From Nemophila menziesii (taxonomy: Eukaryota > Streptophyta > Magnoliopsida > Boraginales > Hydrophyllaceae): a DNA stretch of 64,000 nucleotides. Both the position numbers and the translations under genes were made by a program. The notes beneath the pieces were generated by a model. The model saw nothing but the letters and a program-made list of their open reading frames with translations, was not told the DNA's origin and made no database searches. Location: positions 248,001 through 312,000 of the forward strand of contig JARWIR010000031.1 of assembly GCA_029959085.1 (NCBI GenBank). Direction: 5' to 3'. Positions 53,160 through 63,981 of this stretch are shown here, in pieces; the stretch's first letter is position 1; the number at the start of each line of letters is the position of its first letter.

Positions 53160-53775
53160 ACAAACTAAGATTACAGATTCCAAGTATTACTAATATATAA
53201 AAAGAAGTTAAAATAGTTGATGACCAAAGTATCCTTCCATCTTGTAATATCAATGTTTTTCCTAATACACTTGGCGATTGTGTCCGCCATGTAGTTGAAC
53301 CTTCTATAAATGTACAAATGTTCCATAACATGAATTTGTTCAACTATCCTTTGATCTCCTCAAAAATTGGTTTTAGACTCCAGTGGAGCCTAATCTAATC
53401 TTGAATACCTTGAACAAGCTCAAGGTTGTCCGAGTAGAAAGAACTACTCTGTATGCTAAGAGATCCCGCCGATCTCAAAGATAATAAAAATGCCCATGCT
53501 TCACCCTCAATAACGTTTCTAATTTGACAACGACAAATTTTCCTCTGACTAACATTTTCTGTTTTATCAATACCAATTGCAACCACCGCTGTCGGTTCCC
53601 ATTCCTTTGTGAAGGACGTGTCACTAAACACGACCATTTCAGTATCATCGCTAATTGCTAGATAATTATTATGATTAGAGCTATCACTAGTCGCCACTCG
53701 TCCAACCATGAGGGTCTTATTTTCTGTAGGATCCAAAATTCGAGAAACAAGATCCTTCGTATTTTGAGTAATCAA
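53160..53775 (-). pseudogene. LINE K RNase H domain
   Basis: 53395-53775: VVFSDTSFTKEWEPT, where the first catalytic block has DTS instead of DAS, EGEAWAFLLSLR with Glu, and FYSDNLELVQGI with Asp. Beyond the stop the domain continues in other frames with LHWSLKPIFEEI and YRRFNYMADTIAKC. Degraded copy of the domain found intact in LINE1. Confidence 0.85.
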
Positions 53776-55001
53776 TGAGACCTCCCACTTTTTTTTATCG
53801 AAAAAAATCCCTCATTCTTTCTTTCCATATATTTCGTACAGTTATAATGATAATAGCCGTAAATCATTTTTATCCCATCCATTATTTGTATAATTCTTTA
53901 TCGTGCCAATTATCCAATCTGTGAATGTCCATATATTATCTCTATCAAATTGAATTTTTAATGACGATTCTTCCCACTCTTGTATACTAAAAGGGAATTT
54001 AAGGATAATGTTGTTTGCAGTCTTCAGAGCCTAATTTGCACCATTCACACATCGTATCCTCAATACATTTCCTTCTCTTTAGATTTTATGTAGACGGTAA
54101 AATACCATTACAGATTCTCCAACAGAAATTCCCGATCTTTGATGGAACATTAGCCTGCCAAACCGTATTCCAAAGAGTTGTATTGTTATTGGTTTCACCA
54201 TCTCTTGATGATTGAGGCTGTAAGCTAATTTCCTCGTTGACCAAAGTATGATAACCCGATTTAGTGGTTTATTCTCCATCTTTAACATAAGGCCAAACAA
54301 CTCTATCATCACACTTCATTTGTGCAATTGGAATTATCATAATTTCTCTTGCCATCATGGGGTGAAAAATCGAATTGATCAAATCCACATTCCACCTATT
54401 GAGATTTGAATTAAAAAGCTCGCTAAAAAATTGAGCATTACAATGTTCTAGGTTATTAATTGAGTAATTGTTTCCAATCCATCGATGCTCCCATATATTA
54501 ACTTTCTTTCCACTTCCAATTTACCATACAACAAACTTCTTAAGAATTTGAATGCCCTTGAAAATACTAGCCTAGCTCCAAAATCTTTTCTTAGCTAATT
54601 TAACATCCTACAAACTGTTCCTTAGCGAATATATTTCTTTAGGAACTTTAGAGACTAAAGAATCTTGATTATTAATGATTCTCCAAGCTTGTTTGTCCAA
54701 CATTGCGAGGTTCATTTTTTGAAAATCCCTAAATCCGATACCACCATTTTTTTTTTGGATTTTGCCATTTTCTTCCATGTTAACCAATGAATTCTCTTTT
54801 TGTCGCTCGAGTCCCACAAAAAATTAGCAATAATACTTGATAATTTATTATATAGGCCTTTTAGGAATTCAAAAATAGACATTGCATAATTCGGTATTGC
54901 CTGGATAACTGCTTTGATAAGTGTTTCTTTCCCGCCTTCCGAAAGAAGAGAAGACATCCAACTAGTGGATTTCGTAAAAAGTCTGTCTTTGTTGTAATTA
55001 A
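53776..55001 (-). pseudogene. LINE K RT thumb and zinc-binding region
   Basis: 54712-55001: WMSSLLSEGGKETLIKAVIQ and AIPNYAMSIF, IIANFLWDSSDKKRIHW, the thumb. 54608-54817: NLAMLDKQAWRIINNQDSL. Around 54010-54055 a CEWCKLGSED zf-RVT-like motif is readable. Many stops. Cut at 55002 by element L. Confidence 0.82.
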
Positions 55002-55776
55002 GGGGGGGTGTATTCAATTGGGAGTCTGTTTGATTTTTTTGGATTTTAAAAGTACAGGGGTATTCAATCAGGATTTTAAAAAATCTATTAGAATCTTGAG
55101 GTATTCAATTGGGATTTTAAACACTCTTTTAAAATCTAGATGTATTCAATCAAGACTCTTTTAAATCCATTAAAATTTTAAGATATTCAAAAATCATTAT
55201 ACTTTCTAAGTCATTTGATTTTTATTAGAGTTTAAGGTTTAGGTATAAGTAAAAACCTCTTTTACAAATCTTTTTGTAAAAGTAGAGATTTTATAAACTC
55301 CAAACAAAACAACAATAAAGGTAAAAAAAAAAGTGAGTGTGAAGGGATTTCTTTTTGAATTTTGTTCCAAAACGAGGGTGAAGAGATGAGTTTTAGGTTT
55401 TAATCATGTTTCATTGTATTTATTGTATTCTTTTGGAACATAGAAAAATGTTTCATTTTTTCTCATCGTTTACTTTTTCTTTTTTTTTTGTTCTGAATGT
55501 GAAGGGATTACTTTTTTTTCTTCCAATAGAGTGTGGAGTGAAGAGATGGGTTAGGTTTTATCATGTTTCATTGTATTTTTTTCGAAACATTAAAAAAATA
55601 TTCGTTGTTTACATTTTTTTTCTTTTTCTGTTTTGAATATTTTCAACGTTGTCGAATGTATACTTTTTTATCTAAAAATTTAATATTTATTTAGTAATTA
55701 AAAGGTAAAATTGGAATTATAAATCAGAAATAAAAATAAGATCGATAATCATGGTGGAGGAATACTTTTTTTATTG

Positions 55777-55824
<48 letters not shown>

Positions 55825-56239
55825 ATACGGGAGGTGAGACGGCGTCTCACTTTTAAAAGTGAGCCATCTCCTTTTAGTATATAAAGAAAAAAAGTAAAAA
55901 AAAAACACATTTATTAATAGAAAAGAAGAAAAGCCCTCAGCGAAACCCCTCTCTACACGGGGCGTTCACTGTTCTCACAACACACTGCTACACCAGCCAT
56001 CGGTCCAAGAAAGTTGAATAAAACACAACGACCATTCAGAATAAACAAATAAAACCCAACAACCATCGATCCAGAAAAGTTTCATAAAAGAAAAATATTT
56101 TTTCCTCCATCGATCTGCAAAACAAAGAAGTATTGGGGCTTTTTGGTCTTTACCCAATACAAGAGGCCAATTGTGACGATATGTAATACTAAGAAATTAT
56201 CAACATAAATGTGATGATATTTTTGTATTTCTATATTGA

Positions 56240-56790
56240 CAGATTAATAAGAAGAGAGTGGAAGTAGCAGTAGGAAGAGGAACATATATCAACATTTCAT
56301 ACATGAATGCTGCTTATGTTAGTGTATGTGTTTCTGCTAATCAATTTCATTCTAGTTATGTCTTTTATAATTGTTGAAATGGCTACTTTAGTTTGCTTAC
56401 AATAATAAATGTATCTAGTATCAGGACAAACATTGGAGGATTGATTGGAAAAACTAATTTTCTGATTAGCTAAGTGTTGCTTTGTTAGGTCTTAACTGTT
56501 CAAGTTGTTTGCAACTTAATTGTTTTCTATAGATTTATTATATATGTTTACTTTTAAAAGATTCAAGGCATATATAAGTTTTAGTGCTCTTAAATGGACT
56601 ATATGATGTTTGGTTTAAGATATAATTTTTTGTACCTTGTATTTGTTTGTTCAGGAGGACGTTGAGATAGAAGCAAGGACCTCGCGTGTTGGAAAGGCTG
56701 TTGCTGTTGTTAGAGTTGAACTAAGGAATAAAAAACGAGAAAGATAAATGCGCGGGGTCGTCACACTCTCTTCTTATTCATCTGTCACTC
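56240..56790 (+). pseudogene. Captured acyl-CoA thioesterase-like (4HBT hotdog) gene fragment
   Basis: Two exon-like pieces around an apparent intron. The first, inside the left arm, ends TYINISYMNAAYV (56282-56320) before a GTATGTG donor-like site (56324). The second starts after TTTGTTCAG (56654) and reads EDVEIEARTSRVGKAVAVV then RVELRNKK (56655-56732). A shifted frame then gives ARGRHT (56749-56766). In plant hotdog-fold thioesterases the same order occurs (ISYLDAAY, E-x-E-A, RVGKAVAVV, ELRNK, AQGRHTKY). Frameshift and stop after KKRER make it non-functional. Identification is from memory of the family pattern. Confidence 0.62.
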
Positions 56791-58095
56791 AATATCCATG
56801 TAGTATTTTTGTTTTAGACAAACCAGAAAAACAGAAGTTGGTCATCAGTGGCGTGCTTTCAATCCTTCAATAAGTACTCCTAAGAGATGCTTTTGGATGC
56901 TTTACTTAGTGTTCTCTGGTCTACTTCACTCAGTGTTCTTCAGCGATGGTTCTCGAAGTACTACTATGAGATGTGGCTTAATCATTATATAGTAATTCGC
57001 AAGGACAGCTGTTCGTGTGGTTCTGTTTTGCCATTTGGGATTAAGTCTTTATCAAGGGTTGGATTTTTATCTTTGAAGTAACAGTAATGGAACTACTACT
57101 TGTTCATTGGATTTCTGGGACTATTGGAACTATTTATTTTTATTGGCAGCCTAGATTTATTGACTACTGTACCTTTGAGATATTGATGTAATAAGTATTA
57201 GAAAAGGAAATTATAGAGAGACCAAACTAATTATGTAACAAGTAATTTAGACATACCATTCTTGAAGCATAGTCGTTTATATAAGTGGAATGAAATTTAA
57301 TGTAATATATCTGATCTTTGCCCAATATAGGTTGCTAAAATTTCAGACAGAAAGTGATAAAAGTAAAATTATCTCTATGCATTGCTCACTTCACCTAAAG
57401 TGATAAAAGTAAAGTTAAACCTACATAACTCGTCATGATCCAGATTTAGCCCGGATGTTTGAATTTCTTAAATTGTAGCATTTGTTTCTGCAGAATTTTC
57501 CAGATCGGCAGCCTGAATGAAATTGTGTTTTTGTTCACTAGAAAACCATTTCTATTATCAACCAGGTTCTGGGAGATTCTTCTAGTAACCAGTGGTATTA
57601 TTTTTCTATCAAAAGATATATTAATAACATTTGATCCCATCCATAGGAGGAAACTACAAAAGCAGACTTTAAACTAAATATCATCAAATGAATAAATAAA
57701 CTCACCGCTATCTCATATTTTTTAGTTGCATTGACTAACAATTTTACTTCATTTGAAATGAAAAAAGGTTAATTTATCATTTTATCTACTTAACATATAC
57801 ATACACTAGATATATATAACGGTAAGGAGGTTAAGTGAGGCAAAATAATGACTCACAAACACGTGAATATAGAAAGTAGGACAACAAATATACTCCTTTT
57901 TCTTAAACCATTCCCTTGCTCTCCTCTTTTTCCCGGGCTTGAGACCGGCTGTATTTATTTACACAGGCAGAGTTACAAGGGGGTTTCACCTAAAACAACA
58001 AAATCAACGCCCTATCTGTGGCAGGCGCCATCTTTACCATAGACACTTACCTCCACCCTTTTATCTTTTGGAGTTGTCTGATTTAGATCGTATAA

Positions 58096-58235
58096 TTCAA
58101 GTCCTTCTCTTGATCGCATTACCAACTATACAAGCCTTGGTACGAAAATATGCCCACCATGGATTTTCACCAGTTCTGAAATCTGTTTCCGCCCATGGTA
58201 CAAACACTACCTTTCCATCAACAATATCGGCATGA
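58096..58235 (-). pseudogene. Unrecognised captured coding-like stretch in element N
   Basis: Minus-strand open stretch of about 46 codons reading [20 protein letters not shown], then [20 protein letters not shown] and AIKRR before a stop. Composition and lack of low complexity suggest real coding origin. A splice-like boundary may lie at its start (58237). I do not recognise the family. It may derive from a different host gene than the thioesterase piece. Confidence 0.4.
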
Positions 58236-59222
58236 GCTAACCAACAAATAAGTTATATATATAAATATATCATGAAATGTGAATAAGTGTGAAACAAAAT
58301 TTGCATTGTCAATCTTTATATCAAAGTTAAATACTAATCATATGCATCACCAACTTTCATATTACCAAAACACCATTATTGATGCAGCTTAATTTAATTG
58401 GATATAAATCACCAGTAAGATAGAATTAGATTTAAAATTAGAAATTAAATAGATCAATAATTCTCATCAAATTAAATCACGTTACTGATAATATTTTATT
58501 AATATGAGTTTTTGGTGATAATATCATTAGTCTGAATTCAATAATGCATAATTTACTTACCAATGGTGCATGGCCTCTAACAACTTTTCCTTGATTGTTG
58601 TATTGAGAACCATAGCAAGGACAAATAAACTTATTCTCTGATTTTATCATTATGAGTAAACTAAAGTAGCCATTTCAACAATTATAAAAGACATAATTAG
58701 AAAAAAATTGAGTAGCAAAAACACATACACTAAATAAGCAGCATTGAACGTTGATATATGCTCCTCTTCCTACCGTTACTTTCACTCTCTTCTTATTCAT
58801 CTGTCAGTATAGAAATGCATAAAATATCATCATAGTTATGTTGATAATTTCTCAGTATTACATATCGTCATAGGTAGCCTCTTGTATTGGGTAAAGACCA
58901 AAAAAGTTCCAATTCTCCTTTGTTTTGCAGATCGATGGAGGAAAAAATATTTTTCTTCTATGAAACTTTTCTGGATCGATAGTTTTTGGGTTTTATTTGT
59001 TTGTTCTGAATGGTCTTTGTGTTTTATTCAATTTTCTTGGACCGATGGCTGGTGTAGCAGTGTGTTGCGAGAACAGTAAACTTCCGGTGGAGAGAGGGGT
59101 TTCGCGGAGGCTTTCTTTCTTTTCTAGTAATAAAAGTGTTTTATTTTTTTACTTTTTGTCCTTTATATATTAAAAGGCGATGGCTCACTTTTAAAAGTGA
59201 GACGCCGTCTCACTTCCCGTAT

Positions 59223-59266
<44 letters not shown>

Positions 59267-59475
59267 TGTATATTTTATTTCATTTTAGAAAAAATTCAGA
59301 ATCTATTAAAATCAATTAAAATCCATTAAAATATTTACATAAAAATCCGTTAGATTCTATGTAGAATCTTATAAACTCCATATAGAATTGAAATAATCTA
59401 TAGAGTTTGCAAACTCTATGAATTTTCAAAATCCAGAAAATTCCAACAAAGTCCCAGTTGAATACACCTCCCTAA

Positions 59476-60330
59476 GATTCTCCGTTTTTACTCTCTTTAA
59501 AGTTAGATACCTAGATATTTCCCAAGATTATCTGTCATACCGATATTTAGGGATTTCAATATGTTATCTCTTATTTCTTCTAGTGTATTCTTACTAAAAA
59601 GAATTGACGATTTCCTCAGGTTAATCCTTTATCCCGATGCCCAACAATACTTCGTCAATGTTTCCCTAAAAGTAAAGAAAAGCGCATCGTCCTCAAAGAG
59701 AAGGTGCGTAAGTTTAGGGCATCGTCTTGTAATAGCCAGTCCCTTGATTCGTCCCTCTCGACATTGAAAGTTAATTAACCCAATAAGGCTCTCGGTAAGC
59801 AGAGAAAAAGAAGAGGTGAAAGCGGATCACCTTAACCCTTGTTGTCGATGCAATTTCTTTTGTGTTTGTCAATTGACTTTAATTTGCATCGAAATAGTAG
59901 AAATATAGTTTTGTATCCACTTAATCTATTTTTCACAGAAACTTAGACTTTTTAGCGTCACTAAAAGGAAATTCCTATTTACCTGATCGTACACTTTCTC
60001 CATATCAACCTTAACCGCTTCAAAATTTATTTTTGATTTCCGTTTAGTATTGAGAAAATATGAAACTTCTTGAGCAGTTACTCCTTCCGTCCATTTTTAT
60101 TTGTCCACCTTTTTGGTGCACAAAGATTAAAAAGAGCATTTAATATTCTTCTATTTTACACAATTTCCCTAACTTAATATACAAAGGGTCATCTTGATAT
60201 TGAGAATGGGACAAATAATAGTGGACACCTTCATTTAGAAAGATGGACAAATAAAAATGGACGGAGGGAGTAGGATATTAGCCTAAATACACCTTCCTTT
60301 TATTACTGACTGTGTAGGCAAAATGATTTA
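59476..60330 (-). pseudogene. LINE K RT palm region (split by Stowaway MITE)
   Basis: From right: LPTQSVIKGRC (60273-60330), then after the MITE VDMEKVYDQV (motif A with catalytic Asp), GLR (motif B remnant), THLLFEDDALFF (motif C; the usual Ala is Glu but both Asp remain) and RKSSILFSKNT, LGKYLGI near 59500-59620. Several in-frame stops. The order matches LINE1 at 16480-17160. Confidence 0.85.
60081..60270. mobile_element. Stowaway-like MITE, 190 bp
   Basis: Inverted termini CTCCTTCCGTCCATTTTTAT / ATAAAAATGGACGGAGGGAG with TA duplication at 60079-60080 and 60271-60272, the Stowaway (Tc1/mariner-derived) signature. The inverted similarity extends about 35 bases. Inserted in the RT gene of LINE K. 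No ORF. Confidence 0.95.
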
Positions 60331-61044
60331 GGGGTGTCATCAAATTAGAGTCTATGCGATTTTTTAGATTTTAAAAGTAATGGGGTTTTCAATTAGGATT
60401 CTAAAGAATCATTTAAAATCAAGATGTTTTCAATTAGGAGTCTAAAGAATCATTAAAAATCCGACTGTTTTCAATCAAGATTTTTAAAATACTTTAAAAT
60501 CTTATGATTTTATAAAGTTTTGGATTTCTAAAACTCATTGGACTTTATAGGATTCTTGGGCTTGGGTATATATAAAAAACCACTCTACAAATCTCAAGCC
60601 AAAAGAAAAGATTTCATAAAGTCCTTCCGTAAGAAAAAAAAATCCCCAAACGCCACTCCTCAGGTAAGAAAAAAAATCTTTTATGCATTAATATTTATTA
60701 TTTTGAATGTTAATTATCTGTATTGAATTTCATGCTTTGCTTTAATTTTTCCTTTTTTCTTTGTTTCTTTGTTTCGTTCAATTTATTGGATAGATAATAA
60801 TGTTTCTTTGATTTTGTTTGGGAACGTGTGGTTAATCAATCACGTGATAGATTAAAAATTCAATTACATAAATTACAGAGTTGTGTTAATTATGTTTGGG
60901 AAGCTTCGGTTTGCTTGGGCCCACACAGTTCAGCTTGTGTCTCAAATGCTAATTATGTTCTTTGTACGGTAAGTTGTTTAAAAAATGCACTGGTTCAAAA
61001 ATGCATTGGAATTTGCTTTATTGCTTTACTTGTGTATAGAAGAG

Positions 61045-61425
61045 GCATTTTTAAGACTGCGAAGGAAGGTGGGTCATGGGCTATCCTCCAAGCCATGAAA
61101 GACACAGATTCTCTAAAAATAGAAAAAGCGTGCTTTTACACGGACAATCTGGAAGTTGCTAAGAGTATCAACAAAAAACAAAGTATTGACTGGAAGATTA
61201 AACCGATAATCGAGATAATTTGAAAATGGGCAGCAAGATATCCGAAATGGAAAGTAGAACACATTAGAAGAGATAGAAACATATTAGCTGATAAATATGC
61301 AAAGTGTGCTAGGAAAATGGAAGAAATACCCGTGGAAAGCTCGAATAGTGTAGAAGAAAATATTATATTTTGTACTAGTCTTTTGAAACAGTTTTGTAAT
61401 TGATTTCAATTAATGACAAAAAAAA
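61045..61425 (+). pseudogene. 5'-truncated LINE fragment (RNase H) inside element M
   Basis: Plus strand: KEGGSWAILQAMKDTDSLK, CFYTDNLEVAKSINKKQSID and WKIKPIIEII, a stop, then VEHIRRDRNILADKYAK. This is the RNase H C-terminal two thirds, followed by a short A-run (GACAAAAAAAATG, 61414-61426) that could be the LINE tail. The Glu motif is altered (EGGSWA instead of EGEAWA). It is a different subfamily from LINE1 and LINE K and lies in the opposite orientation to K. Confidence 0.82.
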
Positions 61426-61875
61426 TGTATAGTTATTTGGGTACGTTTGTAGATGATGGAATGGAGTACTACATAAATTATTGTGTAACTACTTCAATTT
61501 CAAAGTCAAACTACTATTTTTTGTTACATAAATTCTATTATTTTTTCCTAACGTTTTCCATTCATTCTTTCTTGTTATGCGATAAAAAAAGGATTGAGTT
61601 TTACCATAGCTTTTTTTTTCTCTACTACTGTTCATCCACATTTTCGATTTTTGTATGCATTACAAAGTCAGCCCCTTTTTATCACATTAGTAGATATAAT
61701 TTCATGTTAGAAAAACTGCTTCTCTGATATTGCAGTGGTGAAAAACTGCTTCTCTAGTGCAATAAGTACAATAGGATGGCTATAAAATTTATTTTTATCA
61801 CATTAGAAATAATATATTTGTTACTTATGATATATTTAGTTTTATAACACAGTCAAATAATATCGATTAGAAGAA

Positions 61876-62145
61876 ATGGAAAAAGAAGATATTGATGAAG
61901 AAGAATCAAATGAAGAAATTGAAAAGGAATTTTATAAGAATCTCAAGTACTTGTTAATGGCGGTTCTAGCGATAATTATTGAGTTGAGACAAAGTATGGA
62001 TAAGGAATCTCGACGAATTGAACGTCCGTTGAAACGGCGAGTTGTTACTCGGATACGGTATAATTATACACATCAAATTCTGAATGACGATCCTCAAAAT
62101 TTTCGAGATCTGCATAGAATGCCTCCAAATGTTTTGATCAATTAA
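61876..62145 (+). pseudogene. Short ORF in element M resembling a Harbinger transposase N-terminus
   Basis: 89 codons from ATG 61876: acidic start (EKEDIDEEESNEEIEKE), a hydrophobic helix (YLLMAVLAIII), then RIERPLKRRVVTRIRYNYTH and QILNDDPQNFRDLHRMPPNV. The last part resembles the arginine-rich lead-in of HARBI1-like transposases. The catalytic DDE part is absent, as only 220 bases remain before the element end. Probably a truncated transposase, or an unrelated small ORF. Confidence 0.5.
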
Positions 62146-62373
62146 AATAAAAAACAAAAATATAGGAGTATTTTTTATTTTATTTTTAAATTATGTACAA
62201 TCCGTCAAAATCTACATAGGATTTAAAAAAATCAATCAAACTCTATTCAAGAATTAAAAGAATCCGTTAAAATCTATTTAGACTTAAAACAATCCAATGA
62301 ATTTCCAAAATCTATAGAGTTTTTAAAATCTAAAAAAATCCAATAGATTCTAATTTGATGACACCCCCCTTTA

Positions 62374-63204
62374 ATCCATAAGGGACAGAGTCTTGAATCC
62401 AAAATTTTAGAGATAATATTATAACAAAAGTAAACGCATGAAATGGCATGAAATCCTTAATCGTTTCTTGTTTATTTCCTTTTGGGATTAATGTAAACAA
62501 CGTGTCGTTGAGAAGATTAAGTAGTGTATTTTCACTGAAGAAATTCATTGCTATATTTTCCACATAATTTTTTACAATATCCCATAATTCATGATAAAAT
62601 TTTCCCGAAAGACCATCCGGCCCCGGCGCTTTAGCACCATCAATTTCAAAAACGACATTTTTAATTTCCTCAGAATCTGGCATTTTTGTGAGAGCCTCAT
62701 TCATTGTCATAGATACTTCTGACGGAGTGTGTCGAGTGACTTTTGCAATATAGGTCGTTGGATTTTCTTTGAAAATATTAGTATAGTAACTCTGAATGTT
62801 ATCTCTAATTTTTTCTTATCCGACCATTCATCATTATCGCATTTAAGCATATTAATTTTATTTATTTTCCTCTGCTGCATGGTCTTAGCAAAGAAATATT
62901 TTTTATTTTTATCGTCTTTTGTAATATTTAAATCCCTCTCTCTATCGGCCCAAAATGATTCCTCTTGGTCCCAACAATCTTCAATTTCTTGTTTTATTTC
63001 CCTTTCTTTTTCAAAGTTCATATCCGATGATTCACTGTCTTGCAAAACCTCAAGCTTTTTTTGAAGTACATTAATGCGCTTCCTGTTGTTGTAAAAAGTA
63101 TTTTTACTCCACCCTTTAAGTCGAAGGAAGGTTGCGTCCTTTTTGTTACAAAAATTCGCAATATTGGATACATTTCCTTTCGAGTTCCAACTGCTTTCAA
63201 CCAC
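62374..63204 (-). pseudogene. LINE K linker and RT fingers
   Basis: 62707-63204: linker with FWADRERDLNITKDDKNKKY and TMQQRKINKINMLKCDNDEW, equivalent to the LINE1 linker at 15865-16078. 62374-62710: EIDGAKAPGPDGLSGKFYHE, LWDIVKNYV and DTLFTLIPKGNKQE, the RT N-terminal fingers. Cut at 62373 by element M. A stop separates the two frames at 62707-62710. Confidence 0.88.
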
Positions 63205-63224
63205 GTCTCTGCATTGGAGGTGTT

Positions 63225-63981
63225 CTAACCATCTAGACTCGAAATTAAGTTACTAATTTTGAGCATTGGGGTCAGAGTCCAATCAAAGAATGAGGGGTGG
63301 TGGTCTGACCCGACGGCAACATGCACTATCACATTTGTGTTCGGAAATTGATTACACCAGAACATATTCGGTAAAGCTCTATCGAATTTCTCCTTAACAT
63401 TTTTGTCATTTTTCCTTTGATTCGACCATGTAAAAAAACACCCCCTAATTGGGAAGTCCACCAAATAATTTCTATTAATAAACTAGTTAGGTTTCATATT
63501 TCTATCCAAATTTGGTGATATTTTCCCTCGTTTCTTCGAATATTTCGTAATATTGTTAAAATCTCTGATAAGTAAACTAGGACCGTTGACTTTATTAATC
63601 CACTTTGTTAAGTATCCCACATGTTAGATCTTAGTATATCATCATTAGGTGCGTGAATACAAAATAAATACCACGATAAACCATTATTTTCATTAATTTC
63701 CAAAATGATATAGTTTGAACATGAAAATAAGATCTTAATATAAAAAAATACTGTCCACAACATAAGAACTCCCTCAGACATATACAATCTTCCTCCGGGA
63801 TCAACTACGTGTGAATTATTAAAACAACTAAATTGGAAACAAGACTTAAGGTCTTTTCTCCTTAAGTTTGATTCAAACAAGCAAGCAAAAAAGACGTTAT
63901 ATTTAGCGCAAAGGGACTTGAAATATTTTTTATGTCAAGGGGACCCTAGCTCCTTGACAATTCCTCACAAGGAAATTATCC
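63225..63981 (-). pseudogene. LINE K endonuclease domain
   Basis: ORF2 start near 63981 with NCQGARVPLT readable. 63608-63880: FQFSCFNNSHVVDPGGR and GLSWYLFCIHAPNDD. 63225-63464: FPIRGCFFTWSNQRKNDKNV, KFDRAL and VGSDHHP, the SDH motif with catalytic His. The GDFN motif region (about 63540-63600) is decayed to IRDFNNI in an intermediate frame. Multiple stops; AP-endonuclease function lost. Confidence 0.83.

Larger units (their letters stand above)
55821..59226. mobile_element. Element N: 3.4-kb element with 570-bp inverted repeats and captured gene pieces
   Basis: Termini GAGAATACGGGA / TCCCGTATTCTC. Left arm 55821-56395 and right arm 58657-59226 are inverted copies over about 570 bp. Each arm starts with two perfect palindromes, GTGAGACGGCGTCTCAC and CTCACTTTTAAAAGTGAG. 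It is inserted in (AT)n, so a duplication cannot be read. Long arms and gene fragments recall Pack-MULE or foldback elements. No transposase seen. The 2.3-kb centre holds a thioesterase-like fragment and an unknown minus-strand stretch. Confidence 0.72.
55002..59472. mobile_element. Element L: PIF/Harbinger-like element carrying element N
   Basis: Inverted terminal repeats GGGGGGGTGTATTCAATTGG / GTTGAATACACCTCCC with a 3-bp TAA duplication (54999-55001 and 59473-59475), the PIF/Harbinger pattern. It splits the RT gene of LINE K. Subterminal regions hold many GATTTTAAAA / TTAAAATC motifs (55030-55170, 59290-59450). No transposase found, so non-autonomous. About 1060 bp without element N, which sits in an (AT)n stretch (55785-55820 and 59227-59263). 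Confidence 0.8.
60331..62370. mobile_element. Element M: PIF/Harbinger-like element
   Basis: Termini GGGGTGTCATCAAATTAGA / TCTAATTTGATGACACCCCC with TTA at 60328-60330 and 62371-62373 (the right terminus has three extra bases). 2040 bp. Subterminal GATTTTAAAA motifs as in element L, so the two are related families. It contains a LINE RNase H fragment and a short ORF similar in style to the N-terminus of Harbinger-type transposases. Inserted in LINE K RT. Confidence 0.78.
53160..63981 (-). mobile_element. LINE K: L1-type LINE on the minus strand, cut by four insertions
   Basis: ORF2 begins at about 63981 and runs leftward: endonuclease 63980-63225, linker 63204-62707, RT fingers 62710-62374, [element M], RT 60330-60273, [Stowaway], RT palm with motif C 60080-59476, [element L with N], RT thumb and zinc region 55001-53800, RNase H 53775-53160. 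Removing the inserts at their TSDs rejoins the RT domain. Stops and shifts throughout. ORF1 lies beyond the window. No target duplication could be tested. Confidence 0.9.

Noticed and set aside
55406..55636. Phe-rich 76-codon ORF in element L
   Set aside because: T-run low complexity in a non-autonomous DNA element with an imperfect internal duplication; no coding evidence.
60828..61044. N-terminal half of the 131-codon ORF in element M
   Set aside because: Only the part from about 61045 resembles LINE RNase H; the upstream part has no recognisable domain and probably joined by chance.
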